Assembly (NCBI GenBank): GCA_009869945.1
Contig: WIXG01000184.1
Span: 62,001 to 126,000 of the forward strand
Direction: 5' to 3'
DNA length: 64,000 nucleotides
DNA from: Mesaphorura yosii
Lineage: Eukaryota; Arthropoda; Collembola; Poduromorpha; Tullbergiidae
Shown: one piece after another, positions 51,003 through 62,939 of the stretch
Layout of the letters: each line of letters starts with the position of its first letter
Position numbering within the stretch: position 1 is the first letter of the stretch
Position numbers and translations under genes: made by a program
Notes under the pieces: model-generated
The model's input: the letters and a program-made list of their open reading frames with translations, nothing else
The model's database searches: none
What the model was told of the DNA's origin: nothing

Positions 51003-53914
51003 ATGTCTCGGCTCTACGATTCGTGCATGGAAGTTTTTACCTCTTGTTGTGGAAGTGCGGCTGATCGAAGACGAAGCAGAAAGTCGCACTCACTTTGTAA
51101 AGACAATCGCGGTGATTCCTCCGACTTTAATGAAGGACCTTACGTGAGTTCTGAGAGTGAGAAGCTAGCTAAGAGTGACATCGCGAGCATGACCGCACAC
51201 AACGGCGTCGGTCACATTACCTTTCGGGACGGTGCGAATGGTGCTCGAGTGCACACGGTGACCGGTGAAAACAGTAGCATGGCGAAGGATCAGAACCGTC
51301 CGTCACCCAACGGTGATGGGAAATTGAAGTCTGCATCTGCCAAGAACGGAGGAAACGGATCGGCCCTTGTCACCAACGTTCAAGACAAATTATTTGACGG
51401 GTTGATGAAACTTTTTTCGGACACTTTGGAATCTCTTGTCTTTGTGCTGTGTCCAGTCGGGTCAGTTTCTCACGGGAAGGTTCACATCACATTCGTTTTG
51501 TGCACTGTTCATCTGCCCTCGTTTTTGTCCTTTCTTGACTTTCTTCTGGCTGCAAATAAGAAATCAGGGGCTAGCGTACGCTCTTTGGCGATTCTGTAAT
51601 CCACAATCTTTCAGACGTCTCTAGTTTTGTAATGTCATGGCACAACTGCATGTGATCATGAATTTAGTTGTTAATTGTGACCGAGTAATCGCTTTTGTTA
51701 CAGTCTATTTATGAGGCGAAGTGAAACCGCTCCAAACTCGACTTGTTTACTCCTTCTCTGGTTTCCTTCGTGCAACGAAGCCTTACTCCAAGTCAAGTAA
51801 ATCTGAAATTAGCATACGAGCCCCTACCTCGGGACAGGAATTGAGCATTGTCTCAAAATTTGACCATATTTAATACGCCGTTCACTTCACGACTAATTAA
51901 TTTATACAGAGTCACGACCTGCATCCAAGATTTGCAATGTCTCAATTTGCCATGCTCATGAGTTTGTGAGTCTCAGGGACTCTCGACTTCTCAAGGTGTA
52001 GATTTGAAACAGATTTGATTGGGAATTGTATTTGGCACTGAGTAGGACTGCAATCATGGAAAAATGCACTCCATGAATTTCGTGGTGATAGCAGAAATAT
52101 TCAATAGTCTCCATGTGTGGGATAGCCCGCCATTGTGAGCTATGCGGATATCTCGGACCACACACGCAAAAATTATCGCACTGCTATTACAAGCGTAGGT
52201 GACTAATTATCAGCAAGGCCCGAATGAGATTCCCGAGCCCCACAGGATAAACCTTGATACTTTATTTGCATTAGCCAGAAAAGGAATGAGTGACAAGTGG
52301 CTGCCCATTTATCGATAATTCAATTTACGCCACGCTGGACTTGGCATTGCTAAATTGCGAGGATATGAAGAAGAATACAGCTAACGCTCTGTGCTTATGC
52401 TTTCATGCTCATGTCATGTGCTGAGACTCTCCAGCTTGAATTCTCTCAACTTTTCGCTTAACCAACCTTACAAAAGTCGACTCCAATCTAACTGACTCTG
52501 TTTTTTTGTTTGATTACAGGAAAGCCCGGCGAAAAGAGAAAGATCCTGGGTCCAGTGGCGGCGTTGGGGGCGACGAGGGAAAGTTGTACTTGCAGTCGGC
52601 GCTTCTCGAGAAGCACGTTAATGAGACTGAACTTAGTCGGCTGGTTGCAATGCCAGAAGGAATCGATGAAAATGAATGGATTGCATCTCACAGTAAGTCT
52701 GGGACCCGCCCTGCTTATCTTAATCCCGCGTTCCCGTCCTTGTTCAAAGTTGCTAACAGTCTGCCTTCGTTTTGCAGCCATTAGTCTGTTTGAGCACGTG
52801 AATCTAATCTATGGAACTATTTCCGAGTACTGTACCTCAACCACCTGCCCTGATATGACTGCTCCCTGCACCAGGTGAGTAACTTCGACGAGATAAGATT
52901 TGGACTTGTGGGTAAAAGCGTAATTGTCTGTGATTAACAAGTTAACGGGCTTCGTCGTAATTCCTTGTCGAACAACACTTGAAATGTCATGCCATGGATA
53001 GCGTTTAACTCAGCCTTTGTGTTATTGCTACCGTTTCTGTGGTTTTCTATTGCGTACTATATGACATTGAGTTTGAGTATCCACGTCCGTCAAATTTCGA
53101 TAATGGCCTTGATTACATTACATGCATGAAAATGAAAAAGTAACCAAATTGCTAATTTTTTGCAGAAACTATCTGTGGTTTGATGAGAAAGGGAAGAAAG
53201 TAAAAGTGGCCGCACCACAGTACATTGACTACGTCATGACTTTTATTCAAAAGACTATTATGGATGAATCTATATTTCCAACCAAATCCAGTAAGTCCAC
53301 ACCTGGTTTTGACCCACGCCCTTGGGCGATGATTGGCTCGATTTGTGTTAATGAGATCTTTGTCTTTTTTTTTTAAAGCCAATGCATTTCCTAGCTCTTT
53401 TATGCCATTCGTGAAGAAGATATTTCGTCTGCTGTTTCACGTGATCGCTCATATTTATCACAGTCACTTTCGACAAATTGTGCTCCTTAGCCTTCATGCC
53501 CATCTCAACTGTGTGTTTGCGCACTTCACAATGTTTAACGAAGCATTTAAATTAGTAGAGGAAAAAGAAACCGAAGTCCTTCAGGTAAGTATTTTCTGTT
53601 CGTATTTAGTATGAGAACTTGCTTGAATCCATTTTAACCTTTGTCTATGTTTGTGTTTGCAGGACTTGGCACTCGCCATGAAGCTAAAATGTGATCTGAT
53701 AGTGGAAGACGATCCTATGAATAGCGAATCCAATAAGGAAAATATTCTGTCCAAATCATCTTCTTCTCATGGAGCGTTCCCTTCGTCGCATGCTGGTTCC
53801 AGTGGGACTTCGAACGCCGCAAGTTCCTCCACGTCGTCGTTTAGTCCAACATCAGAAGGCTCACTTCTCATGAAGGAGCCTGCCTTAGTCAGCATCTCCT
53901 CAGCCTCGCGCTAA
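51003..53914 (+). CDS. MOB2: MOB kinase activator 2 (Mob family), proximal-promoter isoform
   Basis: Mob adaptor that binds and regulates NDR/Tricornered-type kinases in cell morphogenesis and neurite growth. Exons: 51003-51460, 52520-52692, 52778-52874, 53166-53290, 53379-53584, 53663-53914. All phases agree, giving 436 aa. ATG at 51003 follows an in-frame TAG (50970). Residues 1-152 are a polar unique N-terminus. The Mob domain is about 175-353, with zinc ligands in the C-x4-C of EYCTSTTC and in AHIYHSHF. It matches MOB2 rather than MOB1 or MOB3 (IDENEWIASH, NLIYGTISEYC, KKVKVAAPQYIDYVM, FPSSFMPFVKKI). The final 83 residues are Ser-rich and contain a KEN tripeptide. The exon 1 donor is GTCAGT, less standard than the others. 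Likely poly(A) signals are AATAAA at 55440 and 55629. Confidence 0.95.
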
Positions 53915-55640
53915 CTGGGGAGGGTCGAGCAAGCAGATGTTTATTTTGGATTCTCCGCGACAGAAACAAATGCTATTCACATCAATCAAAATTCTAGACT
54001 AGCAACCGAGAAGCAAATCATTATTTTAAGCTCTAAAAGCATCAAATTTAACTTTGGGGGTAACTTGTTCATTTAAGCGTAAAGTAGCATTTCGAAAATG
54101 TCGATTGAGTTGCCACAATTTCCATATCGATGGAGCCGCATTAGAATAGCCAAGTTTAGTTAAGTAAATAGGCAGGCTGATAGCCAAGTCAACTTGATTG
54201 AATGTCCAATTAAAATACAATATTTGTAAACCTTCTAACTCATCAGCGTTGTTGTACCTGCTCCCTCTCCTTTGGTTCCGAATTCATTCTGTCGCGATTA
54301 ATTTTGAGCCAAAAGTTTGGATATCAAAAGAGAACAGAAGGTTTACGGGTAGTGTGTTAGGCATTTCTAGTTTGGTTGGTCAAATTTCATGTGATCCTAT
54401 TCTATTATTAATACGTGCTGTACGAGAAGACACCGCAGGAAGAGAGAAAATAAGAAAGAATCGAGTGTAATGCGCATGTCAAATCGGTGAACAATCCTTT
54501 GTGGCGATTGCTTCGTTATTTTCTTGTCTTTCATTTATTTTGCAGACAATCCTGAATTGATGCTCGTAGCCCAACTAACTTACTTTCTTGGACTTCTCAG
54601 TTTCAGTTTCCTGTACCTACTTTAGCATTTAGCGTAGCGCGAAGACATTTTCCAGGTTTTGTTGAATGACTTGTGTTTCCAGACCATTGTGATGAGGTGT
54701 AACATTGAGTCACCATGCTTGAGTTGTAGAATCCAAATGCGTATCAGTGCTTAGGTAGGACGTAGATGAAACTAATATTTCCTTGCGTTTGGTAGTATTA
54801 TTAATTCCTCACACCATTCATAACAATCTTGTATAGTCAACAACTTTTATTTATTTACGTAGTTTTAGTTTCTTGTACTGTGAAAGTAGACTCTACCATG
54901 CATCATGCTACCATTTAAATTATTTTAACGGGAAATGAGTTACCGTAATCGCAATGATGAATTCTTTACCTAGAATGCTGACTTTAGAGTATGTTCAGAC
55001 TTGATTTGTAAGCGAATCTGTACTCTGATCGCACAATTGTTCCATGCATTGTCGCCTGCAGAAAGACTGTTGCGGTTTGATAATTTCACAAAGGGTTTCT
55101 TTGTTTATACTTTCCTTGAGTACTCAAGTTTTAGGTGAGACAAAATAAGAATGAGTAGCTAGGTTTTAATTGTAATGATAATATTGTCAAAATATTATTG
55201 TTATGTTGATAATCAGTATTAACCACGATTTTAGTAGTCATGCGTAACTTTATTATGTTATTTTGAAGAATGATGCGTGAGGAATGAAAGGGCGAAAGTA
55301 GTGGACGTGAATTGTAGTCCGTTCCGTTTCCGACAGTGTTAGAGTAGAGCAGCATTTATTCGCCAATTTCTGAGTTAACAATTAAAAAGTTCCTAAAGTT
55401 GACAAAAGCGAAAATCACTGACTAAACACTAAACCTGAGAATAAATGAACATCTGCATGGAATAATTGTAGTTTGAACCAAACCGTTCGCACCAACTTCG
55501 GTTTAGACCCCGCGTAAAACATAAACATACTAATTTATGTCAAACATTCTACAAATTACATACACCTCAAATGATAATGATGATTGTTAATGTTCATAGA
55601 GAGAGTAAAGAATTATTAGGTAACTTGAAATAAAATACAC
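53915..55640 (+). other. MOB2: MOB2 3' untranslated region (inferred)
   Basis: No further gene is seen between the MOB2 stop and the SF3A2 promoter. The stretch is AT-rich with two AATAAA signals, at 55440-55445 and 55629-55634. A 3' UTR of about 1.5-1.7 kb is the simplest reading. The upstream end is fixed by the stop codon, while the downstream end is inferred from the signals only. Confidence 0.5.
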
Positions 55641-55982
55641 ATTCAAACTTGCTCGCATTGTCGCACCACACTTATTTCAGTTCAAGCGAGTCAGGTGTAC
55701 TGTGAATTGGCAATTGAAAGAATCGGGAAATCTCGTGCAATTCAATTGGGCAGATATTCCAACATTAAAGTTGACACCATTAACGCAGCATTTATGAAAT
55801 ACATTTGCTGCAGATGACGGGTGAAAAGCAGACGCTTTGAAGACGCCTCAAAGAGAAAGAACAACGGCGACGATTGAGACTCTGTGCTTGGCATCGCATT
55901 GCGCGAGTGCTTTGAAATTTGCGACTCGCTCACCGAACCAACGCGCACACGCAGAACGCTTTTAACCAGTTCTGACGTCATA

Positions 55983-55992
55983 TCAGTTCAGT
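55983..55992 (+). promoter_or_regulatory. SF3A2: arthropod-type initiator of SF3A2
   Basis: Two overlapping TCAGT motifs (55983 and 55988) match the arthropod initiator. They lie about 90 bases upstream of a 5' UTR donor (GTAAGT at 56081) whose acceptor (ATTAG, exon from 56173) is 31 bases before the SF3A2 ATG. The spacing suits a transcription start for this housekeeping gene. No TATA box was seen at the right distance. Confidence 0.45.
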
Positions 55993-56203
55993 AGTGAATA
56001 AGTTAGTCGAACCAGTAGTGAACAGGTGATACTTCTAATTGCATACTCTTCAACACTGAGCTCTCATTAAGCTCTCCTTGGTAAGTTTTAAAACGAATAT
56101 GGGAACGTGAATCAAGTACCAGTTCAGTCCACCAATGCTAATTACCAGTAATTACTAATACTCTTGGATTAGGTACAGCCCAGGCTGCATAACTGAAGCC
56201 AAA

Positions 56204-57485
56204 ATGGATTTTCAAAACCGTGCCGGTGGTAAGACCGGATCCGGTGGAGTGGCGTCATGGTCAGAATCAAACCGTGATCGTCGTGAAAGATTGCGGCAAC
56301 TGGCCTTGGAAACCATCGATCTGAACAAGGATCCCTACTTCATGAAAAATCATTTGGGGACTTACGAGTGCAAGTTGTGTCTGACTCTTCACAACAATGA
56401 AGGATCGTATTTGGCTCACACACAAGGCAAGAAGCATCAATCCAATTTGGCTAGGAGAGCTGCTAAGGACGCGAAGGATGCACCGGCGCAGGTATTAATT
56501 ATAGCAAAATAGGCTAGTTATTGTTGAATTGAAGGAATCATTTTGATGGGTGTATCTTACCACACAGCCTGCAACGGAGCGACCTCGAGTTGAAACTAGG
56601 CGGTTCATCAAAATTGGACGTCCAGGATATCGTGTTACCAAGCAAAGGAACCCAGAAACTTTCCAGCAGTCGCTTTTGTTCCAAATTGACTTTCCCGAAG
56701 TCGCTGATGGCATAACACCGCGCCATAGATTCATGTCAGCCTACGAACAACGAATGGAACCACCGGACCGTAAATGGCAGTATTTGCTCTTCGCTGCAGA
56801 ACCGTACGAAACCATCGCATTCAAGGTTCCCAGTCGTGAAGTGGACAAGGTAAGATCCAGTTTTTTGTCATTATACATCCAGGTCCGGATATGCAGTATC
56901 ATTCAGGAAAGCGTTCTTACAGTCTTGCTCCATTTATTCATTTATATCGTTTTTTCAGACTGAATCAAAATTCTGGACCTTTTGGAACAAGGATACTAAA
57001 CAGTTCTTTCTCCAGTGTTCGTTCAAAGTGATTAACCAGCCACGTATGCTTGGTCTTCCTCCGCCACCGCCTCCTCAAGGGATGATGCACGGACTTCGAC
57101 CACCTCTTCCACCACCGCCAATGCACTTCGCGCACCCAATGTAAAGTTTCCTTTCCGCCAAATATCGTATAAGCTTGTTAAGCTGAATTATGCAGTGAAA
57201 ATTTTGTGTGTGCTAAGCCACACCTTGAAATTGTAATTCTTCTGTAAAGCGCTAGCTGGCAAGAAACCATAAAGTTATCAATGATAACTTTTCCAGTACG
57301 CCCTTACGAAGTTACGAGTAGAGGTTGGCGCGAGTGCGAAGAGGCTCAATGGCTACGCCAAACTTCCTTTGCCTTTGGGTGATCATTCTAACTTCTAATC
57401 TCTTGTGCCTGACAACAGGCAGATCAAAGGTCAATTAAAGCAGGGAAACATGGGACGCGGAGACATGGGAAGTCCTGCCTATTGA
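56204..57485 (+). CDS. SF3A2: splicing factor 3A subunit 2 (SF3a66 / PRP11)
   Basis: U2 snRNP component that helps place U2 at the branch site in the pre-spliceosome; nuclear. Exons: 56204-56491, 56568-56849, 56959-57140, 57419-57485 (272 aa). If the last donor is not used, translation stops at TAA 57142-57144 (251 aa). The N-terminus (MDFQNRAGGKTGSGG) is the family signature. A C2H2 U1/matrin-type zinc finger follows (YECKLCLTLHNNEGSYLAH, then GKKHQ) at about residues 54-85. A conserved SF3a60/66 contact region comes next (RKIGRPGYRVTKQ-type segment, LLFQIDFPE, RFMSAYEQ, WQYLLFAAEPYETIAFKVPS). The C-terminus is a short Pro-rich tail, much shorter than the long proline repeats of vertebrates. 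A 5' UTR intron (56081-56172) is likely. Poly(A) signal AATAAA at 57581. It is tail to tail with RPL27A. Confidence 0.97.
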
Positions 57486-57580
57486 TGTTTACAAACTATT
57501 ATGTATGATGTTTTTATAAACACGTAATTGGTATTTATATCAACTCTAGCTTGATGTAAATGTAAACCCATATATGCGGC

Positions 57581-57586
57581 AATAAA
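57581..57586 (+). terminator. SF3A2: poly(A) signal of SF3A2
   Basis: Canonical AATAAA about 100 bases after the stop of the longer SF3A2 reading frame. Confidence 0.75.
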
Positions 57587-57599
57587 TCAATCGATCAAA

Positions 57600-58380
57600 C
57601 GAGTCCTCCGTCCATAGCGGGAATAGGTAACGCAGAACAAAGTTTTGCGCAGCCATTGTAACTCCTCGGGTGGGTGATGCTTCTCTGCCCGCTACCCTAG
57701 AAGTTACGGGCACAAGGTCAGCGCGATAACTATTCCCTGCAGTCCTCCCCGGTATAATTCCTCCAGCCTACCCAAACTCCTCACCCGAGCCTCAACCAGC
57801 CTATCCTCTCGAATCCATGACAGAATCCCTTCGCAACAAAAACCCTTCGTCAAAATTCCTCCGTGAAGAAATCCCTCCACGACAAAGTCTCACTACAACA
57901 AAATCCATCCAAGAACTTCGTGTGAAAAGGATTTAGTCGTGTTACGCTCCTCTCCGGCCTAAACATACTCAAACACTCCTCCTCTACAGATATAGCCCAA
58001 CCCCCATTCTCCTGGACTCTCCACAGTTTCTGGTCTACAATCTCCTTCCAATCTCTTAGGCCTCTTTTCTCTATTCCACTCTGGTTAAATTTCCCGGTCC
58101 TTGTAAGTTAGAAACTCTCCACTCCGACATTTCCAATGTTTCCGTTTCTAACCCCTCCGACCTGTTCACTGTACATTTCCAATCTTTCCGTTTCTGACTC
58201 ATCCGACTTGTCCAAAGCTTCCATTCCGACCTAACCTCTCCGGTGTTTCCAAACTCCCCATTCCACTCCCGGACTACGAACTAACCCTTTTGATCTCCGA
58301 CGCTCGCCGACCACGGGGAGGTCGCATTTGTGATTGGCGGGGTCCTTGTGCCATGACAACTAACGTTTGTTGAGAGGATG
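57600..58380. repeat. pyrimidine-rich block, possible insertion or decayed mobile element
   Basis: This block differs sharply from its flanks. It is richer in C on the plus strand, with many CTCC, TTCC and CCGAC units. It contains an imperfect duplication with a 46-base period: ATTTCCAAT-x-TTTCCGTTTCT occurs at 58129 and again at 58175, each followed by a CCGAC unit. Read on the minus strand it gives fairly long open stretches with few stops, but no protein family is recognised. No terminal repeats or target-site duplication could be picked out by eye. Confidence 0.4.
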
Positions 58381-59168
58381 GACAGTGAGGGGTAATGGGC
58401 ATAACAATGGTTTTATGTGTCATTAAATGCCAACGGCAACGTATAATGGGTGGAACTGGTTATTCATTGGAAGTTGTGCCATGGCATCGGCCTTTCGTAG
58501 CCACAGCTGCTTCGGCCTGGTTGCCCTTAAGCCGTTGTAGTGAGAGAGTTTATGTAAATTGCACGAAGAATAAACTTTTCCCATACCAGCTTAGCTACAA
58601 GTGCGTGGTATACGACCTTTGGCATTAACTTTAATTATGTAAAGCATCTATCCAACTCAATGTACGTACTACGAAGGCCCAGTTTATCCACTTCCATTCA
58701 ATCTATTCTTGATTTACTGGAGATAAGTTGTTATTGTTACGAGAGAATAAAACCATTTGCACTGTTGAACTTAAATCCTTGTGTCTTGTGTAATTCCGTA
58801 ATTTTTTTTTGCGTCAATCATTTGCACTGAATCTGGCGGCTGCAGTCAATCATGAATAATTCCTGGACCTCTCTTGCACCTACCATCAAATTTTCAGGAT
58901 CACCGGGAGAACGAGCTGAGCATGAGCAGTGACTAAATGTAAACTTAAATTAAATGAGACGTGATTACGATGAAGAGGTGAGATTTCCAGTTCGAGAATT
59001 TATGCCACCATTGTGTGACAAGGACATTAAATTCACCAACTGCATTTCGCCACGAATTCCAGCACAGAAAATTGTTTGTCGTTCGCTGCAATTTCAATGC
59101 CGTGACTGTGCTTAAAAGCGTACGTCAATACACGGATGGAAGCTTGGAAAATGTACGCTGGCAAATCG
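58381..59168. other. intergenic, no gene seen
   Basis: The sequence between the pyrimidine-rich block and the 3' end of RPL27A. An AATAAA occurs near 58745 on the plus strand, but no exon could be attached to it. One 77-codon ORF (58395-58628) has no resemblance to anything known to me. Confidence 0.4.
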
Positions 59169-59174
59169 TTTATT
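59169..59174 (-). terminator. RPL27A: poly(A) signal of RPL27A
   Basis: TTTATT on the plus strand reads AATAAA on the minus strand, 64 bases after the RPL27A stop codon, as expected for a short ribosomal-protein 3' UTR. Confidence 0.75.
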
Positions 59175-59237
59175 CCTCCTTCAACAGAATAAAAATCTTG
59201 GAAACAAGCTTAACATTAGATTTTAGTAAACCTTGCT

Positions 59238-60095
<858 letters not shown>

Positions 60096-60231
60096 TTTTA
60101 TTTATTTGAAGCGAACTACTGATTAATTAATCAACTTGATGAACTTCTGAACTTCTAAAGTCCAACTCCAACCGTGAACAGCACTAACTGAGCACGACAC
60201 GAGTGATGAAGTAGGCTGCGTGTTCGGCAGT

Positions 60232-60239
60232 AGAAAGAG
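60232..60239 (-). promoter_or_regulatory. RPL27A: TCT (polypyrimidine) initiator / 5' TOP of RPL27A
   Basis: Read on the minus strand, 60239-60232 is CTCTTTCT, a full match to the TCT initiator consensus YYCTTTYY known from animal ribosomal-protein promoters, with C+1 at 60237. The mRNA would begin CTTTCTACTGCC, a 5' TOP tract for mTOR-linked translation control, with a 5' UTR of about 142 bases. There is no TATA box, as usual for this class. Confidence 0.65.
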
Positions 60240-62939
60240 TAATGGAGGAAATACACACAGCATATGGCAGCATGCATTCGAATTCAAGCAGGCCAAAGCG
60301 AGGCTTCTTTCAGATCTCGAGCGGAGTGGCTGCTCGCGTGAAAAGATGTCGCCAGCTCACTCTTTCTGCAATTATGACTAACCTCCTTTGTCCTGAATAC
60401 GAATGTTGCTCTTTGAAAGTCACAGGCACCTGTCTCAAAATTAGAAACGCCGAGTAACCTTGCGAGTTGCAAGTTTCATGGCCAATTCGGACATAAACTG
60501 ACGACTAATTAGGTACAATTTTCCTCTAATAAACAGACTGAGTCAGCCAGCCAAGGAGATACGTGACACGGTCCACTTGTGCCCGATTTGGTCGGCATTC
60601 TGCAATGGCGCATTGGCTGACAATGGCCATTTCGAAAGATTTAATTTGGCAAGTCCTTGAATTTTCAGTAACGTAAGGAAGCAGCCATGAGTATGATCAC
60701 TTGATCACCGACACCGAATCTGGTGATTGAATACATAAATACATCATACTTGCATAATCTGATCATACAACAATCAAGCGATGATTGCATTGAGTCTTGA
60801 ACTTTACGGCGTCGCATGTTGAATGCGTTGTCTCTGAATGATTCATGGATATGATTCAAGTAACCACGCCACGTGTGTGTGTTAGGAGTTGGAAGTTAAA
60901 TGAACCACGCCACGCTCCATATCGAGTGCGATTTAACAGGATGACGGTGTGGCCACCGGCCAGTACACTCGGGAATGGCAGTGGCCCTGATGTGGTAAAG
61001 TACACAGGAAAATCTTACGGCGATTGACGAAGGAGGAACTAATGCGCAATTTGGTATTAATTGCGTCCAATCTGCGAATTTCGATGGCCAACTGATACAT
61101 GAGTAATGTTAGCCAACATGACACATGTAAACGGTGATCGTGTGTTTAGCGTTTAATGGAATTAGCAGCCAAATCCAGTGAGAACCAACTTGCAAGTCAA
61201 CAACAACCAAGCCAATGGCAATGACATGTGTTTGTGTTACCAGTAGACGCAGAGCCAACGTCCAACGACAGATAAACGGCATGCTTAAAGTCTCAACTGG
61301 CTGCACCAATAATTATCAAGTGTAGAACACGAAATGAGGATTATTCAAGCACAATTACGTCATTTGTCATGCTTCTGAATCTGAATCCTGATCAAGAGCG
61401 GTGCGCTGTACAAAAGCTTGTTCAGCAGCTGATGATTGACATTCATCGAGCTTCTCAATCGATCTGTGAAGTGAACTTGGGTCTAAAAATGGAAACGAAC
61501 ATTTATAATGACTTTATTTGTGAACATCTGCTCTGAAATTGGCTCCACAGCGTCTGGCACGGTATAAAGCTATGGAAATTACCCTACTCTCTTTAATTTG
61601 TCATGCTGAATGTAATTTGAGACTCTTTCAACTGTCTTTTATGTCCAAGTCGGCTTTCTTTCTACATTTCATAGTTTGCTTGCAATGTCTCAATCTTCAA
61701 CCAACATAGCATTTACTTGTGGATTCATTTATTGTCAAAGTTGAGACTTCTTCGCGCACTTTGCGCTGCGGCTGACAACGTTTGCTGTCAAAAGCTGAGG
61801 CTGAGACTAGACCCAAGACCGGGAGCTCATGCCGTTTAATTGCTTTGCAAGCGAAATGATTGTCACCACGAACATATGTGCCGATAAAGGGTACAAAGTA
61901 CACCGCCGCGTCGCAGTGAACGGGAACGAAGCACATGAGCATCGTCGACAAAGGCACTGACATTTGCGAACTTGCATGGAATCCAACATGATTGGATTTG
62001 GAATCTTTCACGCAAGGATTCGCGAAAGTTTCCACTCTCAGCGTAACGCAGCCCACGCGGACAATTGGAAACTGAGTGATTGGGGTTGGGAGATGTGATA
62101 CCCCACGGCCACGAGTTCAAGCTCAGGCCGCAGACTCGGGTTCGAGAAGTTTTGTGCGACGTACATCATGCATGATATTTGTGCCTAATATTTGCATCAT
62201 TATTTATTCAGCAGTTTAAGTAGGTTCATTCGCATTCGCATATTGTTCAGGTTCGAGCGTGTTGTGCTGAATTATCATGAACGAGCGCAAACGCTCCACA
62301 CACGACGCGACGATGGAACTTTTACATTTTGCACTTTGCTATTGACACCGTAAATATGACATGACATGACTGCGAGTACGTTTTGTCCTTGCTCCGTGTC
62401 GAGCAGTCGAATCCTGGCGATTTGCGAATGCATGTGAACGGGGAATCGACAATTTGCAAAACTCGAGTTTTGCATAATGTACCCGAATGAGACAACGCGA
62501 TACGCAAGTCAGAATGAAATCTGCACACAATGTAGGTACAGTTCATCTTCAAGAAAATTCGAGTCTTAGTGGAAGGTGGCAACAAGCAAGCAAGCACGGC
62601 CAAGCTCAAGCCGAGCTGATACGGATTGAGAACGGACGGGTACAGTTTATGTTTTTGAGAGCAAATACCTCCAAGCTTTTCATACACATCATTCCTCATC
62701 ACGTCCCATGTAGCGATTGAATCTTTGTGTATATTCGATCAGTTGTTCGAGGGCCATGCATGATACCAATGCTCCTGTGCATTTTTGCAAGTAGTCGAAC
62801 AGCCAAGGCAAGTCGAGTTGCACGGACCTTAGCGTGTACGAAACATGGACGGTCCCACAGATCGTACAATTAGTACTACGTGTTTGCAGTGTAGTGAAAT
62901 CTACGACGTTAAATGTTATTATCATCATCGCATCCCCAT
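60240..62939. other. intergenic, no gene seen
   Basis: About 2.7 kb between the RPL27A promoter and the 5' UTR-like stretch near the window end. Overlapping minus-strand ORFs of 119-126 codons (61697-62056, 62322-62702) have no recognised domains or splice logic and look like chance. No RNA gene was recognised. Confidence 0.4.
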
